A DNA stretch of 64,000 nt from Syntrophaceae bacterium UBA6252 (GTDB taxonomy: Bacteria > Desulfobacterota > Syntrophia > Syntrophales > UBA6807): NCBI GenBank assembly GCA_002441265.1, contig DJVQ01000069.1:1-64000 (forward strand). The letters run 5' to 3'. Each line of letters begins with the position of its first letter. The stretch's first letter is position 1. A program made the translations under genes and the position numbers. Of the stretch, positions 16,176-25,430 are shown in pieces. Under the pieces are notes generated by a model. That model saw nothing but the letters and a program-made list of their open reading frames with translations, did no database searches and had not been told where the DNA came from.

Positions 16176-17711
16176 ATGGATGAACTCATACGAAAGAATC
16201 AGGAACTCAGCGCCATACTTCACATCAGCCGGGTCCTGACCAGTTCCTTCGATCTGGAGAAGAACCTCCATTCCGTGATGGAGTTTCTCGCCGGGCAACT
16301 GGAAATGCAGCACGGGTGCGTCTTTTTGCTCGACCGGATTTCCCGCGAGCTGCGCATCGTGGCCGCCTACGGTTTGACCCAGGGAGAGATTGAGCGGGGG
16401 AAATACCGCATCGGAGAAGGCATTGTGGGCCGGGTGATCGAAACCGGCCAGCCCATGTTCGTTCCCAACATCGGCGACGAGCCCAAGTTCCTGAACCGCA
16501 CCGATTCGCGTCCCCGGAAAAGCGGGATCTCCTTTCTATGCCACCCCATCGGACTGGACGGCCACATCATGGGGGTCATCAGCGTGGATCGCATTTATAA
16601 CGAGGTGCGGGGCAATGTGGACGACGATCTGCGGGTGCTCACGATCGTTGCGTCGTTCATCGCCCAGTTCGTGACGCTGTGGGAGCACCACCAGCGAACC
16701 GAGCAGGAATGCGGCCATTTACGCTCCCAACTCAGGGATCGGTTCGACCTTTCGAACATCATCGGAGATTCTCCGGCCTTTCAGCAGGTGCTCAAGCTGG
16801 TGCGCAAGGTGGCCGCGACGGATACCACCGTGCTGCTGCTGGGCGAAAGCGGCACCGGAAAAGAGCTGATTGCCCAGACATTGCATTATAAGAGCCGCAG
16901 GTCCAAAGCATCCTTCGTGGCCGTGAACATGGCGGCCCTGCCCGAGAATCTGATCGAGGCCGAACTCTTCGGGGTGGAGAAGGGCTCTTTTACCGGAGCC
17001 ACGGCAAGGCGCGTGGGGAGATTCGAGTCGGCCCACGAGGGCACGATCTTTCTCGACGAGATCGGCGAACTGCCCCTCAACCTTCAGGTGAAACTGCTCC
17101 GTGTGCTGCAGGAGCGGCGATTTGAAAGAATCGGCTCCTCGGAGAGCGTCTCCGTCAACGTGCGCATCATCGCAGCCACCAACCGCAATCTGCTGGAGGA
17201 GGTGAAAAAGGGCAATTTCCGGGAAGATCTGTACTGGCGCCTGAACGTGGTTCCCATAGAGCTGCCGCCGCTGCGGGACAGGCCGGAGGACATTCCCGTT
17301 CTTCTGGATTTCTATGTCAACAAGTTCAATCTCATGTACAACCGCCATGTCCGGTTCGATCCGACGGCGGTGGAACAGTTGACCGCCTACGGGTGGCCGG
17401 GCAATGTGCGTGAACTGGCCAATTCCGTCGAGCGGCTGGTGATCATGGCGGAAAAGGATGTCATCGACGGGGGGGAACTGCCTTTCAGGATGGCGCTGAC
17501 CGCATCGAAGCCGGTGCCGATAGTGAATGAGCCGGTTCCGCGCGACGTGAAACTGGGAGATGAAATCGAGCGTCTCGAACGAAACCATATCGTCCGGGCC
17601 CTGAAAGAGCACGGCGGCATCCAGCAGCAGGCGTCGCGGGTCCTGGGGCTGACCCCGCGCCAGTTGGGGTATCGCATCAAAAAGTACGGGATTGATCCGA
17701 GGGAGATTTAA
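16176..17711 (+). CDS. NifA-like sigma-54-dependent transcriptional activator
   Basis: 511 residues in NifA order: GAF domain (about 20-165), AAA+ domain (about 192-420) with Walker A GESGTGKE (223-230) and Walker B GTIFLDEIGE, and a Fis-type HTH at the end (IQQQASRVLGLTPRQLGYRI), very like the NifA C-terminus. The sigma-54 contact loop is GSFTGA (270-275) in place of the usual GAFTGA. The interdomain linker has no cysteine pair, so this is not the oxygen-sensitive class of NifA. Its own perfect sigma-54 promoter implies auto-activation or control by another activator. It very likely drives the nitrogenase-like operon from 7948. The GAF ligand is unknown. Confidence 0.9.
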   Translation: MDELIRKNQELSAILHISRVLTSSFDLEKNLHSVMEFLAGQLEMQHGCVFLLDRISRELRIVAAYGLTQGEIERGKYRIGEGIVGRVIETGQPMFVPNIGDEPKFLNRTDSRPRKSGISFLCHPIGLDGHIMGVISVDRIYNEVRGNVDDDLRVLTIVASFIAQFVTLWEHHQRTEQECGHLRSQLRDRFDLSNIIGDSPAFQQVLKLVRKVAATDTTVLLLGESGTGKELIAQTLHYKSRRSKASFVAVNMAALPENLIEAELFGVEKGSFTGATARRVGRFESAHEGTIFLDEIGELPLNLQVKLLRVLQERRFERIGSSESVSVNVRIIAATNRNLLEEVKKGNFREDLYWRLNVVPIELPPLRDRPEDIPVLLDFYVNKFNLMYNRHVRFDPTAVEQLTAYGWPGNVRELANSVERLVIMAEKDVIDGGELPFRMALTASKPVPIVNEPVPRDVKLGDEIERLERNHIVRALKEHGGIQQQASRVLGLTPRQLGYRIKKYGIDPREI

Positions 17712-17746
17712 CCGCGATCGCGGAACTTCCGGACCGCTGCCGGCGG

Positions 17747-18667
17747 TCATCTCCTGCTTCCGGGCGGCAGGATACTGAGCAGAACCCCCGTGACGGTGAT
17801 GAGGCCGCCGGTCACCTGTTTGAGATGGATCACCTCGTGGAGGATCAGGAAGGAAAACAGTACGCCGAAAACGGGAACCATATTCATCAGAATGACGGCA
17901 TGAGCGGACCTGACGCGTCTCAGACCGTAGGCGTATAAACCGAAGGCCGTCAGGGAACAGAAAAATGCCAGGTACATAACGGCGAGCACTGCGTCCGTCT
18001 TCGGAACTGTCCAGCGGTCTGTCTCAAGGAGAATGAGCGGAAGAAATCCGATTGCGCCGGCGGTGACCTGGTAAAATGTTATTGTGGTCATCGAATAACG
18101 GGAAACCACGCCTCGCGTAATGAAGTTGTACGCGCTCCATACGAAACCCGCCAGGATGAGCAGTACGTCGCCGGCAAGCCGGTTTGTCGCCGAATGAGCG
18201 AATCCGCCCGCGGTGACGATCAGGTACACACCGACGGCCGACATGCCCACGCCTATGAAGGATGTCAGGGGAAACCGTGTCCGATAAATCAGCATTTCAA
18301 GCGAGATGGTGATCGCGGGATAGGATGCGATGATCAGCGCGGCATCGGCGGCGGTGCTGTACTTCACCCCGACATTCTCCAGGGAAAAGTAAACCGTGAT
18401 TCCCATGAGTCCGCTGAGTGCCAGTTTGGCGCGATCTTTCCTGTCCGGTATAATAATTTGTTTACGGAATGCCAGCAATGATCCAAGCAATATCGACGCC
18501 AGTCCGAACCGGACCAGTCCAAGCAGGAGAGGGGGGAAGGACGTCAAAGCGATTTTGGTTGCAACGAAGGATATGCTCCAGATCAGGACAGCGACAAAAA
18601 TTGCCCAGAAATGTGCGTTTCCCGAAATGTATTCAGTAAACGTGTATGGTACATTCTGATTTTTCAT
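17747..18667 (-). CDS. DMT-superfamily (EamA) transporter
   Basis: 306 residues with about ten membrane segments in two repeated EamA halves. The ATG at 18665-18667 is chosen because the segment upstream is proline-rich and unlike the family. The conserved start of the family is seen as WAIFVAVLIWSISFVATKIAL. Such carriers export amino acids, nucleobases or related metabolites; the substrate is unknown. It converges on the NifA-like gene with 35 bp between stops. Confidence 0.85.
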   Translation of the reverse strand: MKNQNVPYTFTEYISGNAHFWAIFVAVLIWSISFVATKIALTSFPPLLLGLVRFGLASILLGSLLAFRKQIIIPDRKDRAKLALSGLMGITVYFSLENVGVKYSTAADAALIIASYPAITISLEMLIYRTRFPLTSFIGVGMSAVGVYLIVTAGGFAHSATNRLAGDVLLILAGFVWSAYNFITRGVVSRYSMTTITFYQVTAGAIGFLPLILLETDRWTVPKTDAVLAVMYLAFFCSLTAFGLYAYGLRRVRSAHAVILMNMVPVFGVLFSFLILHEVIHLKQVTGGLITVTGVLLSILPPGSRR

Positions 18668-18732
18668 GCTGCGATTGATAAGGATCCTGTCCCCGTTTAA
18701 TTGTTTTTCTGCATGAAGGACGGTTGGACGGA

Positions 18733-18774
18733 GGTTAAGGGCCGGCGGAGGAGGGGGAAGACCGGCCCTTAACC
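18733..18774 (-). terminator. Strong hairpin at the end of the 13-gene operon
   Basis: GGTTAAGGGCCGG (18733-18745) and CCGGCCCTTAACC (18762-18774) form a perfect 13-bp stem with a 16-base loop, between the CoA-transferase stop (18896) and the DMT transporter start. No long T-run follows, so it may instead be an mRNA-stabilising or attenuating structure. Confidence 0.6.
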
Positions 18775-18895
18775 TGTCACGGGCATGGTTTTCAAATTCA
18801 TCGTCACGGGAGTTCGAAACCATGTTTTCAAGGTGCTTCCTTTCCCGTCTAAAGAAACGCGACAGGAAGGGCGATCGGAACCGGTCCGGAGTGCT

Positions 18896-20407
18896 TCAAT
18901 CAATCACGCTGGTGATCGGTTCGGACGTAACACGCAGATCCACATAGGGAAATTTGCAGTTCTTCAGACCGTCGGCGCTGGGGTAACGCCGGTCCGGATC
19001 GAAGGAGAACATCCAGTGATTCGGCTTCAGGCCGAGGTCATAGGCGCCCCTCTCGAGCATCTCGCGATCGTCCGGATGGGCGACGCTGATGATTCGCCGT
19101 GCGATTTCCCAGCCGGAGCAACCCATGAGATTCACGATTCCGTATTCCGTAGCCACGTAACTGACGAACTGGGAGGGGATATCCACGCTGCTTCCGGGAT
19201 CGAGCTTGGGGAGGAAACGGGAGCGTCCGTTTTTCTCCCTTGAGGTGGCCGCCAGAATCGCCCTGCCTCCTTTGGACATGGCGCAGCCGAGGGTGAACTG
19301 GAACTGCCCGCCGACCCCCGAATGGGGGCGGCCGCCCACGTTGGCGCAGCAGTCCTGGCCCATCAGGTCCATCTGGGCGAAGTTGTTGATGGCGACCATG
19401 TTGTCGTTTTGCGCGAGCTGGACGATGTTGTTCACGTAGTTGATCTCGTTGGCGGAAAAATAGGGATTGTGATGGAGCCACTCGAAATACCTCTGCCGGT
19501 CGACCGGCATGATGTACGCCCATACGCAACGGCCGCGGTCTATCTGTTTCCTGGAATTGTCGATGATTCCAGATTCGGTGAGCCTGAAGGCGTATTCTCC
19601 GATCATCTCGCTGTGCACACCGAGATGTCTCAGATCGGATTTCTCCAGGGCTACGACGACGGCCGTGGGCAGGTTGCCTATTCCGACCTGAATGCAGTCG
19701 CCGTCGCGCATGATGGTGAGGATGTTTTCCGCTATTGTTGTCTCCACCGCCGACGGATTGATCGCCTTTTCATCGATGGCCGGCCACCGGTACTTCGGAT
19801 TCGATGTGTCGACCTCGATGAAATAGTCGACGTCGTCGATCGGAAGGACATGATTCCGCCCGCCCTCGCACCACGCATAGTCGTCGCGGATCTCGCAGAC
19901 GAACTTCTTGCAGGTCTTTGCCGTGATCATCCAGTTGTTGACGCCGTAGCTCGCATTGACGTAGTTTCCCTCCGGTCTCGCGCACGCCTGGATGCCCCAG
20001 TCGTAGGCGCGCTTGCCCTTGTCTTTATGGAAACTTCTGGCCCACTTGTAATTATTCCCCAGGGCCCATCCCCACTCCTTCCAGTCCAGCCCCTTCCATC
20101 CGCTTTTGTCTCTCGCGTTGCGGTAGGGCGCCAGAATGAAATCCTCATGAAACACGTGATATTTCCCTTCGAGATCGGCATTCGTGTAAAAGCCGGCGCC
20201 GAGCATCCTGGCAACGCTCCACAGTTCGATGCCCTTCACGCCGTCAGTCCCTTCGCCGAGCTTTTGGCAAAGGGCTTCGACGCAGACGGTCGAATCGGAT
20301 CCGGGTCCTCCCAGATTGATCCAATCCCCGTCCTTCAACATGTCCGCCCATTGTCCGGCCGTGATCGTCTTGTTTCTTATTTTCTGCTGAACCGGTGTCT
20401 GTGACAT
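18896..20407 (-). CDS. CoA-transferase of the acetyl-CoA hydrolase/4-hydroxybutyrate CoA-transferase family
   Basis: 503 residues. The catalytic glutamate that forms the glutamyl-CoA intermediate is in HLGVHSEMIGEYAF, preceded by the VGIGNLPTAV glycine loop, both typical of family I CoA-transferases of the succinyl-CoA:acetate / 4-hydroxybutyrate type. Last gene of the 13-gene leftward operon. It is a clear paralogue of the protein at 42047 (shared TPVQQKIR start and GDSTVC-type region), and both are longer than AbfT (about 435). It should exchange CoA between acetyl-CoA (or similar) and an incoming acid. Confidence 0.85.
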   Translation of the reverse strand: MSQTPVQQKIRNKTITAGQWADMLKDGDWINLGGPGSDSTVCVEALCQKLGEGTDGVKGIELWSVARMLGAGFYTNADLEGKYHVFHEDFILAPYRNARDKSGWKGLDWKEWGWALGNNYKWARSFHKDKGKRAYDWGIQACARPEGNYVNASYGVNNWMITAKTCKKFVCEIRDDYAWCEGGRNHVLPIDDVDYFIEVDTSNPKYRWPAIDEKAINPSAVETTIAENILTIMRDGDCIQVGIGNLPTAVVVALEKSDLRHLGVHSEMIGEYAFRLTESGIIDNSRKQIDRGRCVWAYIMPVDRQRYFEWLHHNPYFSANEINYVNNIVQLAQNDNMVAINNFAQMDLMGQDCCANVGGRPHSGVGGQFQFTLGCAMSKGGRAILAATSREKNGRSRFLPKLDPGSSVDIPSQFVSYVATEYGIVNLMGCSGWEIARRIISVAHPDDREMLERGAYDLGLKPNHWMFSFDPDRRYPSADGLKNCKFPYVDLRVTSEPITSVID

Positions 20408-20552
20408 TCCATTTCCTCCTTTTGCGTTGTCGATTTATCCCCGCCCAGCGCAGACGGCTGGAAGACGCCTTTCCTGTCGGTGTGGAAGACAAACGGGACC
20501 ATGACAGGAGCAATAAATCTTGCATACGTAATAATAGTTCAAAAAAAGTCCG

Positions 20553-20996
20553 TCATTTCGCCCGGGCGGCCCTGCTCGAGAAGATGCACGTATTCGTGCC
20601 TTCCGCCGCCAGTTTCCCTTCCTGGTTGAATACGCTCCATTTGTAGGTCACGGCCCCGCCCAGTTTCGTTTCCTTGACGCTTAACGCCTCGGTCTCGGCG
20701 GAAACCCTGTCTCCGGGATAAAGGGGAATCCGGAAGGAAGCGTCCCTGATTCCCATCATGGCGACGACATCCGCAAGGAACCCCTGCTTCGCCATGAGAC
20801 CGATCATGCATGCAATGACATACACTCCGGGCGTCACCCTGTCCTTGAACCCCCTCCGCTGGGCGAAAGCGGGACTGAGAAATCCCGGCAGGTCCATCCC
20901 GGAAATCTGCGCGACAAGATCAATCTCCGTTCCCGTGATGGTTTTTACGGCATCCGACTTGTAAATCTTCCCCATTTCCAGGTCTTCGTAATACAT
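20553..20996 (-). CDS. MaoC-like hot-dog dehydratase
   Basis: 147 residues; ATG at 20994-20996. MYYEDLEMGKIY, GLSPAF-like FLSPAFAQRRGF and the PLYPGDRVSAETE strand are typical of MaoC-like (R)-hydratase family proteins with a single hot-dog fold. In this family the catalytic D/H pair lies in the segment equivalent to DLVAQISGMD, where the aspartate is present but the usual histidine (as in D-x-N-x-x-H) is not obvious. It could hydrate or dehydrate an acyl-CoA of the operon pathway. Confidence 0.72.
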   Translation of the reverse strand: MYYEDLEMGKIYKSDAVKTITGTEIDLVAQISGMDLPGFLSPAFAQRRGFKDRVTPGVYVIACMIGLMAKQGFLADVVAMMGIRDASFRIPLYPGDRVSAETEALSVKETKLGGAVTYKWSVFNQEGKLAAEGTNTCIFSSRAARAK

Positions 20997-21113
20997 GACG
21001 ATTCTCCTTCCGATTCTATTGGGATTCCATGTCCGGTGTCGGATCCGGATTCTCGAAAGCCGCCGAGGAGGGTCAGACGACGTTCTCCGGATCGGACAGC
21101 CGGGCACATTCTT

Positions 21114-22004
21114 TCAACCCGCATTCCGTCCAGTCGTTCGTATCCCGGACGCGTGGCGGAAGGATTCCTCCGCCATGTATGAACTTCTGACGAACGGCGA
21201 TGAAACGGCATCCCTGAAACCCATTTCCAGGGCCGTTTCCCTGTAGCGGGCAAACATTTCGGGTGTCACGTATTCCCGGACGGGATGGTGGCTCCGGGAC
21301 GGACGCAGATACTGGCCGATCGTCAGGATATCGCAATGGACGCTCCTCAGGTCTTTCATGACCCTTCTCACTTCGTCCGGCGTTTCGCCCATTCCGGCCA
21401 TCATGCCGGACTTCGTGACGGTCGGGCGATCCGACGCCCGTTTCGCGCTTTCGAGTAGCTCGAGGGACCGGCCGTAGTCGGCTTCGGGTCTGATCTCCGG
21501 GTACAGGCGGGGTACTGTTTCGACATTGTGGTTCAAGACGTCCGGTGCGGCGGCGAGAACCGTCCGCAGGGAATGAACCGATCCCGTGAAGTCCGGGACA
21601 AGAACCTCGATCCTTGCGCCGGGATTGTATTTTCTTACGGACCGGATCACCCGTGCAAAATGATCCGCCCCGCCGTCGGGCAGGTCGTCCCTCGTAACGG
21701 ATGTGATGACCACGTAGCGAAGCTTCATGGCGTGCACTTCAACGGCGATTCGTTCCGGTTCCTCTTCGTCCGGCGGGTCCGGTCTCCCGGAATGGACGGC
21801 GCAGAACCGGCAGTTTCTCGTGCAGATGTTTCCCAGAATCAGAAATGTCGCCGTACCCCTGGCGAAACATTCCCCCATGTTGGGACAAAGGGCCTCCCGG
21901 CAGATCGTGTGGAGAGCGTTGCGCAGGAAGTCCCGTTCGATTTCCGGCGCGAGGCCGCCGAGGGGCAATCTCTTCCTGATCCAGGGGGGGGTGCCGGGAA
22001 TCAT
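21114..22004 (-). CDS. lipA: Lipoyl synthase
   Basis: 296 residues. Auxiliary-cluster cysteines in CREALCPNMGECF and the radical SAM motif CTRNCRFC, then VVITSVTRDDLPDGG, and RSSYMAEE near the end (lipA RSSYxA). It inserts two sulfur atoms into protein-bound octanoyl groups to make lipoate. It overlaps the lipB stop by four bases (ATGA), a tight translational coupling. Placement with the E2 gene argues that it lipoylates the E2 subunit of this operon. Confidence 0.96.
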   Translation of the reverse strand: MIPGTPPWIRKRLPLGGLAPEIERDFLRNALHTICREALCPNMGECFARGTATFLILGNICTRNCRFCAVHSGRPDPPDEEEPERIAVEVHAMKLRYVVITSVTRDDLPDGGADHFARVIRSVRKYNPGARIEVLVPDFTGSVHSLRTVLAAAPDVLNHNVETVPRLYPEIRPEADYGRSLELLESAKRASDRPTVTKSGMMAGMGETPDEVRRVMKDLRSVHCDILTIGQYLRPSRSHHPVREYVTPEMFARYRETALEMGFRDAVSSPFVRSSYMAEESFRHASGIRTTGRNAG

Positions 22005-22687
22005 GGCCGCTTTCCCATGGCTTTTCCGAACGCTTCCCTGTCCATTTCCAGAATGGACGCGGAGAACACCTCTTCGAAATGACGCAGGATCCCGACCTTG
22101 ACCGTTCCCATATCCGCAGCGGCATCCGGAGGAAGGAAGCTGTCGAGAAAGGTGATCCCCTTGTCCGCGATTCCGCAGGAGACGAACAGGGGATAGAGGC
22201 TCCGGTCTTCGCGCACGTTCAATGAAAATCCATGGAGGGTTACATGGTTTCTGACTTCGATTCCCACGGAGGCGATTTTGTCGTCGTCGACGAACACTCC
22301 TCTGTATCTCCGGATTCTCCTTCCCCTGATGCCGAAATCGGCAAGCGTACGCATCACGATCTCTTCAAGGCCGTTGACGAATTCGTGGACGTCGCATCCG
22401 AGTCGGATCAAATCAACGACGGGATACACGACCAGTTGCCCGTGGTAGTGGCAGGTGATTTTTCCTCCCCTGTTCACGCGGCGAAGCGCGATTCCCTGCG
22501 CGGCAAGCGCTTCCTCCATCACGAGCAGATCGCTGCCGGAGCCGCTTTTCCCCATGGTAATCACCGGGTCGTGCTCCAGCAGGAAAATCACGTCGTCGAG
22601 CCCGCCTTCGGTGTTGCCGGCGTGGGCGTCATGCTGGCGGCGAAGACCTTCATCATATGGGACGATTCCAAGATCCACGGCAATCAT
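22001..22687 (-). CDS. lipB: Octanoyltransferase
   Basis: 228 residues. The thioacyl-intermediate cysteine is in PLFVSCGIADKG, and the conserved lysine in DDDKIASVGIEVRNHVTLHG; RVNRGGKITCHYHGQLVVYP matches the family RGGxxTxHGPGQ region. It moves octanoate from acyl-carrier protein to lipoyl domains, upstream of lipA. It lies 32 bp downstream of the E3 gene. Confidence 0.95.
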   Translation of the reverse strand: MIAVDLGIVPYDEGLRRQHDAHAGNTEGGLDDVIFLLEHDPVITMGKSGSGSDLLVMEEALAAQGIALRRVNRGGKITCHYHGQLVVYPVVDLIRLGCDVHEFVNGLEEIVMRTLADFGIRGRRIRRYRGVFVDDDKIASVGIEVRNHVTLHGFSLNVREDRSLYPLFVSCGIADKGITFLDSFLPPDAAADMGTVKVGILRHFEEVFSASILEMDREAFGKAMGKRP

Positions 22688-22719
22688 GGGACGTTGCCTC
22701 CCGGTGGTCCTTCCCGCCG

Positions 22720-24102
22720 TCAGGGCAGATGAACGGCGCCGCTTGTCACCGTCATGGCCGATTCCATGACGGCTTCCGACAGTGTCGGATGGGGATGGAT
22801 GGACCGGGCCAGCTCTTCGGCCGTCATTTCCATGTTCATCCCCAAAACGGCTTCCCCGATCATGTCCGTCGCGTGCGGACCGAGGATGTGCACGCCGAGC
22901 ACTTCACCGTCCTTCCTGTCGGAGACGATCTTGACCAGGCCTTCCGTTTCGTCCAGGATCAGGGCCTTCCCGTTCCCCCGGAAGGGGAAACGGCCGATCC
23001 GTATTTCATGCGACTCCCTGGCCCGCTCTTCGGTCATTCCGACACAGGCCACTTCGGGCGAGGTGTAGATGCAGGAGGGAACGGCTTTGTAGCTCATGGC
23101 CTCTTCGCTCCCCAGGGCGTTTCTCACGGCGCACTCTCCCTCCGCCGATGCCAGATGCGCCAGCATCATCCCGCCGACAACGTCCCCCGCGGCATAGATT
23201 CCCCGGATGTTCGTCTCCATGAACGCGTTCACGGCAATGGCCCCTTTCTCGTGCCGGATGCCCACCGCATCCACATTCAGGAGCGAAAAATCCGGCGTTC
23301 TTCCGACAGCCAGCAGAACCTTTTCCGCGTCAACCGCTTCCGTACTGTTTCCCGAGCTGTAAGTGACGGTGTGGCCCGTCTTTTTCCCGGCGATGTTCTT
23401 CACCGAGGCGTTGACGATCACATTGACGCCCGAGGCGGCCACGAGCTTCTCCAAGATCCGGGCGATTTCCCCGTCCAGGCCCGGTGCCAGATGGGGCATC
23501 ATCTCGATAACGGTCACGGTCGTTCCCATGGCATTCAGAAACTGGGCGAATTCGATGCCGATCACGCCTCCCCCGATCACGACGACACTTTTGGGAAGGG
23601 CCTTCATCTCCAGCAACCGGTTCGAATCCATCACGCCGGGTCCGTCGACGCCGTTGACGGGGATTTTCCCGGGCCTGGAGCCGGTGGCGATGAGGACGGC
23701 ATCGCCCTCGATCTTCTCCCCCGTCTCGGAGATCTGTATCGTTTTCGCGTCGATGAAAGATGCGGTGCCCGTGACGACCTTGATTTTCCTGGCGGCGAGA
23801 AGCGATTTCACCCCCTGGGTGAGCCGGGAAACCACCGCGTCTTTTCGGGTCATCACGGCCTCGAAGTCGATTTCGTATCCTTTGCATCTGATTCCGAAGG
23901 TATCCGATATTTTCATGGTATGGATGACGTCGGCGGACCGGAGAAGCGCCTTTGTCGGAATGCACCCGCGATTGAGACAGGTGCCCCCCAGTCTGTCCTT
24001 TTCGATCAGCGTGACGTCTGCGCCCATGCGGGCCGCCCGGATGGCGGCCGGATAGCCCCCGACACCGCCTCCGATAATGATCATCCTTGTCGTGTTTCCC
24101 AT
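22720..24102 (-). CDS. lpdA: Dihydrolipoyl dehydrogenase (E3)
   Basis: 460 residues; ATG at 24100-24102 with GGAGGAG upstream. FAD-binding IIIGGGVGGYPAAI, redox disulfide GGTCLNRGCIPTK, NAD-binding VVIGGGVIGIEFAQ, and the catalytic HPHPTLSE histidine-glutamate pair. It reoxidises dihydrolipoamide of the E2 subunit, producing NADH. Part of the 2-oxoacid/acetoin dehydrogenase genes of the operon. Confidence 0.95.
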   Translation of the reverse strand: MGNTTRMIIIGGGVGGYPAAIRAARMGADVTLIEKDRLGGTCLNRGCIPTKALLRSADVIHTMKISDTFGIRCKGYEIDFEAVMTRKDAVVSRLTQGVKSLLAARKIKVVTGTASFIDAKTIQISETGEKIEGDAVLIATGSRPGKIPVNGVDGPGVMDSNRLLEMKALPKSVVVIGGGVIGIEFAQFLNAMGTTVTVIEMMPHLAPGLDGEIARILEKLVAASGVNVIVNASVKNIAGKKTGHTVTYSSGNSTEAVDAEKVLLAVGRTPDFSLLNVDAVGIRHEKGAIAVNAFMETNIRGIYAAGDVVGGMMLAHLASAEGECAVRNALGSEEAMSYKAVPSCIYTSPEVACVGMTEERARESHEIRIGRFPFRGNGKALILDETEGLVKIVSDRKDGEVLGVHILGPHATDMIGEAVLGMNMEMTAEELARSIHPHPTLSEAVMESAMTVTSGAVHLP

Positions 24103-24191
24103 GGATCTCCTCCCGGATCGTTGCCGGTCCTTTATTCCGCGGGGGAGAGGTCTCGGGACTTCCCCTCCCGTCCGGAATGAACGATGAAATA

Positions 24192-25415
24192 TCATGCCAG
24201 GACGAGGACCGGGTCTTCGATGAATTCCTTCAGCGTCTGCATGAATTTTCCCGCCTCGGCGCCGTCGATGGTCCGGTGATCGTAAGAGAGGGTTACGGTC
24301 ATCATGGGACGGACGACGACCTGCCCCTTGACCGCCACCGGCTTGTCCATGATGGAGGCCACGGCCAGAATCGCGTTTTCCGGCTGGTTGATGATCGCCG
24401 TAAACTGCTCTATGCCGAACATCCCCATGGCCGATACGGTGAACGTGCTTCCCTGGATGTCATCCGGCGAAAAACGGTTGGTCTTTCCCTTGTCGATCAG
24501 ATTCGTTCTCTCCACGGCCACCTCTCCGACGCTCCTGGCGTTGATGTTTCTGATCACCGGCACGATGAGCCCCTCATCGAGGGCCATGGCCATGCCCATG
24601 TGGACTTGGGGTATGTAAAGAACGCCCTGGTCCGTCCAGCGGGTGTTGATGACGGGGTGTTCCCGGATGGCGGCGCCGGTCACCTTCATCACCAGATCGG
24701 TGATGGTGATCCGCACGCCGTGTTTTCTCTCCACGCGGGGAAGCATCAGCCGGCGGCATTCCAGAAGGTTTGTCGCATCGACCGTATTGCTCATGTAAGT
24801 CTGCGCCGTCCCGATCTTGCTTTCGAGCATCTTCCTGGCGATGGTCCGCCTCATGCCGGTGAGGGGGATACGCTTTTCCTCCCCGGCCGGACCGGCGGTT
24901 GCGCTGGATGGGGCCGCCGCGGCGGTTTCACGGGCCTTCTCGACATCGGCTCTCAATATCCGGCCTCCCGGGCCTGTTCCTGCAATGTTTCGCAGATCGA
25001 GACCGTAGGTATGCGCCGCCTTCTTCGCCAGCGGTGAGGCTTTGACACGAACGCCGTGAGATGCCGCTGCGGCTTCGGTTTCCCGATGGATGGAACCCGG
25101 TCCCGCGGGTGTTTCCTTCGCCGCTTTCCCCGCGGATTCGACGGAAGGTGCGGCATTCAGGGCGTCGGCGCTTTCCCCGGGCTTCAGAAGGAAGGCCACG
25201 GGAACACCCACGGGGACCGTCATCTGCTCTTTCACGAGAATTCTTCCCAGGATGCCGTCCTCCGGGGACTCCACTTCATAGGTCACCTTTTCCGTCTCCA
25301 GGACGAAAAGGACCTCGCCTTTCACGACGGGATCGCCCTCGTTTTTCTTCCATTCCACAATTAAGCCCTCGGTCATCGTGAGACCGAGTTTCGGCATGAC
25401 GATTTCAACCGGCAT
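24192..25415 (-). CDS. Dihydrolipoamide acyltransferase (E2; AcoC-like)
   Basis: 407 residues. N-terminal lipoyl domain with the modified lysine in ETEKVTYEV (about 42), a proline/alanine-rich linker, a peripheral-subunit-binding domain (VKASPLAKKAAHTYGLDL), and the catalytic acyltransferase domain ending with SYDHRTIDGAEAGKF (HxxxDG). The ATG at 25413-25415 has AAGGAG at good spacing. It links E1 and E3; the acyl group transferred could be acetyl (acetoin cleavage or pyruvate) or a short branched acyl. Confidence 0.93.
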   Translation of the reverse strand: MPVEIVMPKLGLTMTEGLIVEWKKNEGDPVVKGEVLFVLETEKVTYEVESPEDGILGRILVKEQMTVPVGVPVAFLLKPGESADALNAAPSVESAGKAAKETPAGPGSIHRETEAAAASHGVRVKASPLAKKAAHTYGLDLRNIAGTGPGGRILRADVEKARETAAAAPSSATAGPAGEEKRIPLTGMRRTIARKMLESKIGTAQTYMSNTVDATNLLECRRLMLPRVERKHGVRITITDLVMKVTGAAIREHPVINTRWTDQGVLYIPQVHMGMAMALDEGLIVPVIRNINARSVGEVAVERTNLIDKGKTNRFSPDDIQGSTFTVSAMGMFGIEQFTAIINQPENAILAVASIMDKPVAVKGQVVVRPMMTVTLSYDHRTIDGAEAGKFMQTLKEFIEDPVLVLA

Positions 25416-25430
25416 CACTTGCTCCTTGCG

